A stretch of DNA of 5,171 bases. Source: an uncultured Ignavibacteriales bacterium. GTDB lineage: Bacteria > Bacteroidota > Ignavibacteria > Ignavibacteriales > Ignavibacteriaceae. Position numbers and translations under genes: made by a program. Shown here piece by piece: positions 1 to 5,171 of the stretch. The stretch lies in NCBI GenBank assembly GCA_913053915.1, contig CAJXGP010000199.1, positions 1 to 5,171 of the forward strand. Reading direction: 5' to 3'. The notes under the pieces are model-generated. The model did no database searches and had not been told where the DNA came from. It worked only from the letters and a program-made list of their open reading frames with translations. Positions within the stretch are counted from its first letter, which is position 1; each line of letters starts with the position of its first letter.

Positions 1-59
1 CTCCCTAAAGGACGTGGTTAGTGATAAAAATCTATCCCTTTTTAGAATAGAGCCATGTT

Positions 60-758
60 TTATAAGCTTAGACCGATTATCAAATAGCTTTGCTCTTGAT
101 TAGGATTAACAATATATGAAACGTGAATAGGTAAACTAAATTTTCCAGTAACAGGTATTTCCTTTGAGAATGTAATGCCTGTATTTATTACGGAAAATTT
201 ATTCGTACTGTAAACTGCACTGTTCCCACCCGATGCTCCTACGAATAAAGAAATATCAACATTATTTACGCTAAACGGATAATCAATTTCGAAATAAGAT
301 GAATTATCGGGGTCGTTGTAAAAATTGATATAACCGGAAAAGGAAAGCGGAAATGATTTAGTGCCGATATAACCGATTCCGGCTTCGAGAGTATGTGCAC
401 CTTTACCGTCATTTTTGTAATTAAAGAGTTTTAATCCGGCGCTTGGAAAGTAGTAATCGGTATAGGATAAAGTGAAGATACCGAAGTCTGTTTTAACAGA
501 ATAAGATGTCAATAAATCATTTTCAGAATATACACTTGAAATACCTGCAAAACTGTAAGCTCCCCATGCACCGATTGAAAAACCTCCGGCTGTGAAGGTT
601 ATTGCCGGCTGAAAACTTGGTGAATTACCGATGTCCATGCCGCGCCAAATATATCTACTGTAAACATCTGTTCCGATCTGTATTTGTGAAAAAGAATGGG
701 AACTGTATAATATCGTTGTTAAAAAGACTAAAATGAGTACTATTTTATTTTTTTCCAT
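60..758 (-). CDS. TorF/Gcw_chp-family putative outer-membrane porin
   Basis: This encodes a 232-residue probable outer-membrane beta-barrel protein. Residues 1-24 form a signal peptide: a basic start (MEKNK), a hydrophobic core, and a likely cut after SHSFS. The mature N-terminus reads TDVYSRYIWRGMDIGNSPSFQP (broken here: TDVYSRYIWRG at 30-40, then MDIGNSPSFQP), which is the hallmark of the TorF putative porin family. The rest alternates short polar and aromatic strands rich in Gly, Ser and Tyr, as expected of a small barrel, and ends in IIGLSL. The ATG is supported by an AGAAAGG site (766-772) seven nucleotides upstream. It lies 29 nt after the P-II gene on the same strand, so the two are probably cotranscribed. 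Proteins of this family often accompany P-II and ammonium-transporter genes, so a role in uptake or sensing of a nitrogen compound across the outer membrane is plausible. The actual substrate is unknown. Confidence 0.8.
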   Translation of the reverse strand: MEKNKIVLILVFLTTILYSSHSFSQIQIGTDVYSRYIWRGMDIGNSPSFQPAITFTAGGFSIGAWGAYSFAGISSVYSENDLLTSYSVKTDFGIFTLSYTDYYFPSAGLKLFNYKNDGKGAHTLEAGIGYIGTKSFPLSFSGYINFYNDPDNSSYFEIDYPFSVNNVDISLFVGASGGNSAVYSTNKFSVINTGITFSKEIPVTGKFSLPIHVSYIVNPNQEQSYLIIGLSL

Positions 759-765
759 TTTTTAA

Positions 766-772
766 CCTTTCT
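766..772 (-). promoter_or_regulatory. Ribosome binding site of the porin gene
   Basis: AGAAAGG read on the minus strand, seven nucleotides before the ATG at 758. It is one of the few clear Shine-Dalgarno sites in this window. It fixes the start of the porin gene and lies in the gap after the P-II stop codon. Confidence 0.6.
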
Positions 773-787
773 GATGTTATTACTTGT

Positions 788-1159
<372 letters not shown>

Positions 1160-1182
1160 TTAAATTATCAATTTATAAAAAC

Positions 1183-1259
1183 CTTAATGAATTAAGTAAA
1201 TACTGTGATATTACATAAATAATTATTAGTATTAGCATAACTACCTTAATATTTAAGGT
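1183..1259. promoter_or_regulatory. Two similar CCTTAAT dyads upstream of the P-II gene
   Basis: ACCTTAAT occurs twice, at 1181-1188 and 1243-1250. In each case an inverted partner follows at once: CTTAAT-GA-ATTAAG at 1183-1196, and ACCTTAA-TAT-TTAAGGT at 1243-1259, which has perfect seven-base arms. They lie about 57 and 117 nt upstream of the P-II start codon, where an operator for the P-II/porin unit would be expected. Which regulator might bind is unknown. In sequence this AT-rich, small palindromes can arise by chance. Confidence 0.3.
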
Positions 1260-1616
1260 TATTAAGCGTAAATATATAATAAATTAATAATTATATCAAG
1301 CTTTTGTTGAATTATTTTTTTAGTCTGTTCGTCACAGAATTACCTAGGTTTACCCTATAGAATTAAAAATATTCATTGGGCTTACGGAAACTTTTAAGTA
1401 AATTATTATATTGTTTCATTATTTAACTGCTTTATTTTTTATTTATTGTATAGTTCATGCCGAGCAAGTTTACAAACAAATCAACAGTAGTACGGAAATC
1501 CAGTAATTTTAAAAATGTCGAAAGCACAAAAACAAGTACAAGAAAATATATTGACCAACTTCTTTAACATCAGTATTCATTCTTGGGCTTGATTGCGTAT
1601 ATAGTTTTACAGTAAG

Positions 1617-1636
1617 CTGATTATTGTGATAATCAG
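1617..1636. other. Perfect 8-bp stem-loop or palindromic site
   Basis: CTGATTAT and ATAATCAG form perfect eight-base arms around the four-base loop TGTG. On neither strand does a T-run follow directly, so it does not look like a standard intrinsic terminator. It sits far from both annotated genes. It could be an operator-like palindrome, part of a small RNA, or a relic of whatever once occupied this intergenic region. Confidence 0.35.
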
Positions 1637-1732
1637 GATATTACCTCATTCTTTTATGCAAAAATGCGACTTTCTTTTTTACGATGCAATTCTCGTAACT
1701 AATTATTTTTCTTTCATAGGGTCAGGAGTTCG

Positions 1733-1767
1733 GAGTTTAGTTTTTTGTCCTCCTTTTTTCTAAACTC
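1733..1767. other. Hairpin with T6/A6-flanked loop
   Basis: GAGTTTAG (1733-1740) and CTAAACTC (1760-1767) form perfect eight-base arms around a 19-nt loop. On the plus strand the loop reads T6-GTCCTCC-T6-like; on the minus strand it presents AGGAGG between A-runs. Next to it, GGAGTTCGGAGTT (1725-1737) repeats the heptad GGAGTT[C/T] about twice. No start codon follows the AGGAGG at normal spacing on the minus strand, so I do not assign a gene to it. Confidence 0.35.
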
Positions 1768-1880
1768 TATTCTAATCGAATTTGATTTCTCGTGTTGAGT
1801 AATTCTTTTAAGTACTCCCGATCAACATCTACTGTATCCATATGTGATAAAGACTTACCAAAGAGTTTTTTAGTTTTCAC
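1767..1880 (-). CDS. Possible small ORF or gene remnant, 37 codons, GTG start
   Basis: I do not recognise this. From a GTG at 1880 the frame encodes 37 residues and ends in TAG. An internal ATG at 1841 would give 24 residues. The N-terminus is basic (KTKKLFGKS). The C-terminal half, REYLKELLNTRNQIRLE, is charged and looks like an amphipathic helix, unlike typical translated AT-rich noncoding sequence. There is no clear Shine-Dalgarno site. The frame is closed by TAA a few codons upstream of the GTG. It could be a real small protein, the tail of a decayed gene, or chance. Its stop codon abuts the 1733-1767 hairpin. Confidence 0.2.
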   Translation of the reverse strand: MKTKKLFGKSLSHMDTVDVDREYLKELLNTRNQIRLE

Positions 1881-1987
1881 ACACGTTCTTTAGTCGGAAG
1901 CTATTTTTATATTCAAATAAAAACTTTACTTTAGAGACAAACATTATTTAGGGGGTTGTAATCCGATAACTTATTTTATTCCATTAT

Positions 1988-2602
1988 CTAAATAAAAAAT
2001 TTAATGACTATAAATCCACCTATTAAAAGGAATGTAAAACTGAAAGCAAGTATATTGAAATATTTATCGATAAAAGTTTTTATTTGTGGTCCAAATTTCC
2101 ATATCAATGCGGAAACTAAAAAGAATCTGCCCCCTCTTGAGAAAATGGAGGCTATTATAAACATAGGGAGATTTACACTGAATGCACCGGCAGAAATAGT
2201 AAAAACTTTATACGGAAGAGGAGTAAAACCGGCGGTAAATATTATCCAAAAATTATATTGCTCATATAAATTCTGAATTTTATAGAATGTAGCATGAGTA
2301 AAACTCGGGAAGTGGCTAAAGAAAAAATTAGCAATTGAAGTAAATTCACCTGAAGGGGTCCACCATAAGAAATGTCCAATCGAATAACCCAAAAGTGCAC
2401 CTGTAATTGATCCGAGCGTGCAAATAGTCGCATACTTAAATGCTTTGGAAGTTACGCCTAAGACTAGAGCAATTAACAGAGCGTCAGGCGGAATGGGGAA
2501 AAAAGATGATTCGGCAAAAGCTAAAATAAATAAAGCAATTCCTCCGTAAGGAGTTTCCGCCCAGTGTAAAACCCAATCATAAAGTTGACGAAGATATTTC
2601 AT
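1988..2602 (-). CDS. YqaA-like DedA-superfamily (SNARE-associated/VTT) inner-membrane protein
   Basis: This 204-residue, strongly hydrophobic protein has about five membrane-associated segments (roughly 20-50, 58-80, 117-140, 143-170 and 183-203). Family features include FAESSFFPIPPDALLIAL at 29-46, with Glu31 and the Pro-rich re-entrant stretch; GYSIGHFLW at 72-80; GFTPLPYKVFTISAGAF at 125-141; and SRGGRFF at 155-161 with paired arginines. The PIPPD motif and a length near 200 residues fit the YqaA branch of the DedA superfamily. DedA relatives act in the cytoplasmic membrane in lipid-carrier recycling or flipping and in envelope homeostasis. The substrate of the YqaA branch is not established. 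The ATG has an A/T-rich leader without a Shine-Dalgarno site, and an in-frame TAA lies three codons upstream. It is divergent from efp and has no partner gene on its own strand nearby, so it is probably monocistronic. Confidence 0.87.
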   Translation of the reverse strand: MKYLRQLYDWVLHWAETPYGGIALFILAFAESSFFPIPPDALLIALVLGVTSKAFKYATICTLGSITGALLGYSIGHFLWWTPSGEFTSIANFFFSHFPSFTHATFYKIQNLYEQYNFWIIFTAGFTPLPYKVFTISAGAFSVNLPMFIIASIFSRGGRFFLVSALIWKFGPQIKTFIDKYFNILAFSFTFLLIGGFIVIKFFI

Positions 2603-2662
2603 TAAATTTTATTGTCTGTTAGTGATGATTTTTAAACGGTAAATTAGTAAAAATAAATATGA

Positions 2663-2690
2663 TAAAGAAAGGAATTTATTCCTTCCTTTA
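2663..2690. other. Stem-loop in the leader region of the DedA-like gene
   Basis: TAAAGAAAGGAA (2663-2674) and TTCCTTCCTTTA (2679-2690) pair over twelve positions with one mismatch, around the four-base loop TTTA. On the minus strand the stem lies about 60 nt upstream of the DedA-like ATG and is followed by T-rich sequence. It could therefore act as an attenuator or mRNA structure. No gene is positioned to need an ordinary terminator here. Confidence 0.4.
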
Positions 2691-2943
2691 AGACTCAAAA
2701 TATATTTTTTCTTTTCCTTCATGAAAAATTAAAGTCATCGGTGCAGATAAAAGAATAATTTTTACGTTGGGTTAAATCCGTATTTATCTCACAATATAAA
2801 TTATGCCGTTTATTATAAAGTATCCAAATTAATTAAGTTTCCAACTTTTCTATTTTTGTCATTTTTGGATTAAAAGAGGTAAGAAATTATAAAAAATGCA
2901 TGTATTTTTGTTAAAAAAACCAATTTAAGAAAATTATACTTCC

Positions 2944-2972
2944 TTGACTTTCAAAGGTTATATATCTATTTT
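2944..2972 (+). promoter_or_regulatory. Candidate sigma-70-like promoter of efp-accB-accC
   Basis: TTGACT (2944-2949) is followed after 17 nt by TATTTT (2967-2972), about 35 nt before the efp start codon. The -35 box differs from consensus at one base and the spacing is ideal. An overlapping TATATA lies too close to the -35 box. In an AT-rich genome the -10 assignment is weak evidence, but the TTGACT with correct spacing and position makes this the best promoter candidate in the window. Confidence 0.45.
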
Positions 2973-3007
2973 TTCTTTCTATTTAATAACAAATTCAAAT
3001 AAGATTT

Positions 3008-3571
3008 ATGGCGGATACTTCTGATTTTAGAAATGGTTTAATTATAAAATTTAAAAATGATTTGTATTCAATCGTCGAATTTCAACATGTAAAACCCGGG
3101 AAAGGCGGAGCCTTTGTACGAACCACTCTTAAAAATTTAAAATCGGGTAAAGTATTGGATAATACTTTCAGAGCCGGTGAAAATATAAAAATCGTTCGAG
3201 TAGAAAGAAGAAAATATCAATATCTATATCGTGAAGATGATTTCTTGGTATGCATGGATAATGAAACATTTGAACAGATAAATGTTCCGATTGAATATTT
3301 TGGAGTAGGAGTTAATTATCTAAAGGAAAGTGAAGAAGTTAATTTATTGTTTAACGGTAATGAAATAATTAATGTTGAAATTCCCATCTTTGTCAATTTA
3401 AAAGTAGTGAAAACGGAACCGGGATTCAGAGGAGATACTGCGACAGGTGCTACAAAACCTGCAAAAGTTGAAACGGGTGCTACGGTAAGTGTACCTCTAT
3501 TCATTGAGGAGGGAAATATTTTAAAAATTGATACCAGAACCGGGGATTATGTCGAAAGAGTAAAATCTTAA
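3008..3571 (+). CDS. efp: Elongation factor P
   Basis: This 187-residue cytosolic protein is the standard EF-P length. EF-P binds between the ribosomal P and E sites and relieves stalling at consecutive prolines. The N-terminal KOW-like domain (about 1-63) carries the loop VKPGKGGAF at 28-36, whose tip Lys32 corresponds to modified Lys34 of E. coli EF-P. Domain II spans about 66-126. Domain III (about 130-187) contains the family signature region GATVSVPLFIEEGNILKIDTRTGDYVERV (GATVSVPLFIEEG, then NILKIDTRTGDYVERV). A lysine rather than arginine at the tip rules out EarP-type rhamnosylation. Whether it is beta-lysylated, otherwise modified or unmodified cannot be told here. The start has an A-rich leader with no strong Shine-Dalgarno site, but it gives the expected N-terminus. 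efp leads a probable operon with accB (15 nt gap) and accC. Confidence 0.97.
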   Translation: MADTSDFRNGLIIKFKNDLYSIVEFQHVKPGKGGAFVRTTLKNLKSGKVLDNTFRAGENIKIVRVERRKYQYLYREDDFLVCMDNETFEQINVPIEYFGVGVNYLKESEEVNLLFNGNEIINVEIPIFVNLKVVKTEPGFRGDTATGATKPAKVETGATVSVPLFIEEGNILKIDTRTGDYVERVKS

Positions 3572-3586
3572 AATTAAGGCAGTAAA

Positions 3587-4066
3587 ATGGATTTAAATAT
3601 TATAAAAAAACTTGTTAAGATAGTTGATACAAGTGAAATAACCGATTTGGAAGTTGAGGAAAATGGATTTAAAGTAAAGATTGCAAAGAATATGCAAATG
3701 CCTGGCGGGGTAAATCATTCGGAAGTATATTTAAAACAGCCGTTACCGGATAAATCAAACCAAGAATCAGCCGAAGCTGCAATATCTGCAAAAGAGCAGG
3801 AGCAGAAAATTAAAGCGGAAAATTATCACGAAATCCGGTCGCCTATAGTGGGTACGTTTTATAGATCGCCGGCTCCGGATGCAGATGCCTATGTTCAGGT
3901 AAGTAATATAATTTCGCCGGGAACCGTACTTTGCATCGTTGAAGCAATGAAACTGATGAATGAAATAGAATCCGATACAACGGGAAAAATTGTAAAAATT
4001 CTTGTCGATAACGGAAAACCTGTAGAGTATAATCAACCCTTGTTTTTAATCGATACTTCCGTCTGA
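3587..4066 (+). CDS. accB: Acetyl-CoA carboxylase biotin carboxyl carrier protein (BCCP)
   Basis: This 159-residue BCCP carries the biotin that AccC carboxylates and that the carboxyltransferase then uses to make malonyl-CoA. The N-terminal region (1-35, [27 protein letters not shown] in pieces [14 protein letters not shown] and [12 protein letters not shown]) matches the family part that holds the AccB/AccC complex together. A charged, low-complexity linker follows at about 40-80. The C-terminal biotinyl domain (about 82-158) has [16 protein letters not shown] at 85-100, including the BCCP 'thumb' loop, and the biotinylation motif [10 protein letters not shown] at 119-128 with biotin acceptor Lys122. 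The domain ends in [17 protein letters not shown] about seven nucleotides upstream supports the ATG. It lies between efp and accC on the same strand, with gaps of 15 and 24 nt, so the three are very probably cotranscribed. The domain appears complete and functional. Confidence 0.97.
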   Translation: MDLNIIKKLVKIVDTSEITDLEVEENGFKVKIAKNMQMPGGVNHSEVYLKQPLPDKSNQESAEAAISAKEQEQKIKAENYHEIRSPIVGTFYRSPAPDADAYVQVSNIISPGTVLCIVEAMKLMNEIESDTTGKIVKILVDNGKPVEYNQPLFLIDTSV

Positions 4067-4081
4067 TTCTTATTTAACATA

Positions 4082-4093
4082 GAGGATATTTTG
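4082..4093 (+). promoter_or_regulatory. Ribosome binding site and TTG start of accC
   Basis: GAGG at 4082-4085 stands five nucleotides before a TTG at 4091. The frame has a TGA at 4064-4066 (the accB stop) and no ATG or GTG between it and the conserved N-terminus. The TTG yields (M)[14 protein letters not shown], matching the usual start of biotin carboxylases. The initiation codon is therefore almost certainly TTG, which usually gives weaker initiation than ATG. Confidence 0.75.
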
Positions 4094-5171
4094 TTTCATA
4101 AGATTTTAATCGCTAATAGAGGCGAAATAGCATTAAGAATTAAAACTGTTGCTGTTTATTCTGAAGCTGACAGAGAGTCATTACATGTTACATTTGCAGA
4201 TGAAGCGGTTTGTATAGGCCCGGCATCAAGCAGGGATAGTTATTTAAAAATACCATCTATAATTTCTGCCGCTCAAATTACCGGCGCTGATGCTATTCAT
4301 CCCGGTTATGGCTTCTTGGCTGAAAATGCCGGTTTTTCAGAAATATGTGCTGAATCGGATATTAAGTTTATCGGTCCTTCACCCGAAATGATTTCTGCTA
4401 TGGGTGATAAATCCTTCGCAAAAGAGACAATGAAAAAGAACGGAGTTCCGGTTGTACCGGGTAGCGATGGAATTATAAATGATGCCGGCCAAGGGAAAGA
4501 AATTGCCCGTAGCATTGGTTTCCCGGTTATTATTAAAGCTTCTGCCGGTGGTGGTGGAAAAGGTATGCGAATCGTTTGGCAAAAAGAGGACTTCGATATA
4601 GCCTATCAAACAGCTCGTAATGAAGCAGAATCTTCATTCGGTAATCCGGATGTTTACTTAGAAAAATTTGTTGAAAATCCGTGTCATGTTGAAATTCAAA
4701 TCATGGGTGATATGCACGGCAATGTTCGTCATTACGGCGAAAGAGACTGTTCCGTGCAGCGAAGACACCAAAAACTTATCGAAGAATCACCCTCTCCGGC
4801 AATTGATCAACAATTAAGAAAAAAAATGGGCGAAATCGCAATATTGGGTGCAAAAGCGGTTAATTATGAGGGTGCAGGAACGATCGAATTCTTATTAGAT
4901 AAGTATAAAAATTTCTATTTTATGGAGATGAATACCAGGATTCAAGTTGAGCATCCTGTTACCGAATGGGTATATGGTGTAGATTTGGTAAGACAACAAA
5001 TTTTGGTTGCCGCCGGACAAGAGATTCAAAAATCTATTAAAGAACCTGTCGGGCACAGTATTGAATTCAGAATTAATGCCGAAGACCCTGAATTTGGATT
5101 TAGACCCTCTCCCGGTAAAATACATTCATGTCATTTCCCAGGTGGCTTCGGCGTAAGAGTTGATTCTCATA
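4091..5171 (+). CDS. accC: Acetyl-CoA carboxylase biotin carboxylase subunit, 3' end beyond window, with a 9-residue N-terminal gap
   Basis: The first 360 codons of biotin carboxylase, which uses ATP and bicarbonate to carboxylate biotin on BCCP. The family is about 445-450 residues, so roughly the last 80-90 lie beyond the right edge. Visible features are [13 protein letters not shown] (5-17), [11 protein letters not shown], Lys107 and Lys149 (E. coli Lys116 and Lys159), the Gly-rich ATP-grasp loop [11 protein letters not shown] after Lys149, [16 protein letters not shown], Glu266 and Glu279 (metal ligands), and [14 protein letters not shown] with Arg283 (E. coli Arg292). The frame is open throughout. 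Oddity: residue 17 is followed at once by [10 protein letters not shown], so the nine residues matching E. coli 18-26 (LRACKELGI) are absent. They form the first helix of the N-domain and include dimer-interface residues Arg19 and Glu23. The gap may weaken folding or dimerisation, or may be an assembly error. The gene is the third in the efp-accB-accC cluster. Confidence 0.95.
   Translation, partial: MFHKILIANRGEIALRIKTVAVYSEADRESLHVTFADEAVCIGPASSRDSYLKIPSIISAAQITGADAIHPGYGFLAENAGFSEICAESDIKFIGPSPEMISAMGDKSFAKETMKKNGVPVVPGSDGIINDAGQGKEIARSIGFPVIIKASAGGGGKGMRIVWQKEDFDIAYQTARNEAESSFGNPDVYLEKFVENPCHVEIQIMGDMHGNVRHYGERDCSVQRRHQKLIEESPSPAIDQQLRKKMGEIAILGAKAVNYEGAGTIEFLLDKYKNFYFMEMNTRIQVEHPVTEWVYGVDLVRQQILVAAGQEIQKSIKEPVGHSIEFRINAEDPEFGFRPSPGKIHSCHFPGGFGVRVDSH

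Larger units (their letters stand above)
2603..3007. other. 405-nt divergent intergenic region
   Basis: This region lies between the minus-strand DedA-like gene and plus-strand efp and should hold promoters for both. The efp promoter candidate (2944-2972) and a stem-loop (2663-2690) are listed separately. A 37-codon ORF (2609-2722, minus) lies in the same frame as the DedA-like gene and stops three codons before its ATG. It has no convincing ribosome site and is discussed as a finding only. The remainder (about 2725-2940) is AT-rich with nothing further that I can support. Confidence 0.6.

Noticed and set aside
14..41. Possible terminator after the porin gene
   Set aside because: On the minus strand TCTAT and ATAGA flank an 11-nt loop and are followed by five T. 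The five-base, A/T-rich stem is too weak to call.
1218..1293. Long-range inverted repeat ATAATTATTA / TAATAATTAT
   Set aside because: It is pure A/T low-complexity sequence within a very AT-rich stretch, so pairing is uninformative.
1342..1349. ACCTAGGT palindrome
   Set aside because: An isolated eight-base palindrome with no partner copy or position relative to a gene; expected by chance.
2004..2276. Open reading frame of 90 codons on the plus strand
   Set aside because: It is antisense to the DedA-like gene, whose hydrophobic segments and motifs account for the sequence.
3767..4036. Minus-strand frame opposite accB
   Set aside because: It is an antisense shadow of the biotinyl domain of accB. 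The peptide is rich in Cys, Phe and Arg with no recognisable motif.
4306..5125. Several minus-strand frames of about 70-76 codons
   Set aside because: They are antisense to accC, whose frame is unbroken and carries all ATP-grasp motifs in order.

Overview
The window is AT-rich bacterial chromosome, carrying genes on both strands around long, very AT-rich intergenic stretches. The gene content points to the Bacteroidota/Chlorobiota/Ignavibacteriota group: an efp-accB-accC cluster, a P-II gene paired with a TorF-type outer-membrane protein, a YqaA-type DedA protein, and A-rich leaders that mostly lack strong Shine-Dalgarno sites. An Ignavibacteria-like organism is my best guess. It is an inference from these traits and was not tested with a marker gene.

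Layout. (1) 60-1126, minus strand: a two-gene nitrogen-linked unit, with a P-II signalling protein (788-1126) followed 29 nt downstream by a TorF/Gcw_chp-type putative porin (60-758). An ammonium transporter is the gene I would expect beyond the left edge. (2) 1127-1987: an 861-nt stretch with no established gene. It holds two similar dyads upstream of the P-II gene, a 20-nt stem-loop, a hairpin with an AGGAGG loop on the minus strand, and a few mini-ORFs, one of which (1767-1880, minus) looks somewhat coding. (3) 1988-2602, minus: a YqaA-like DedA-superfamily membrane protein. (4) 2603-3007: a divergent intergenic region with a stem-loop, a short upstream ORF in frame with the DedA gene, and a plausible sigma-70-like promoter for the next operon. 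(5) 3008 to the right edge, plus: efp (elongation factor P), accB (biotin carboxyl carrier protein) and the first 360 codons of accC (biotin carboxylase), closely spaced and probably one operon. AccB and AccC together form the biotin-charging half of acetyl-CoA carboxylase, the first committed step of fatty-acid synthesis.

The most notable observation is in accC. The reading frame is intact and all visible catalytic motifs are present. However, the N-terminus runs from the family motif [10 protein letters not shown] directly into [10 protein letters not shown], skipping nine residues that correspond to 18-26 of E. coli AccC. Those residues form the first helix of the biotin carboxylase N-domain and include dimer-interface positions Arg19 and Glu23. 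This is either an in-frame 27-nt deletion or natural variant, or an assembly error. I saw no CRISPR array, tRNA, rRNA, recognisable insertion sequence or defence system, and nothing that amounts to a new multi-gene system.
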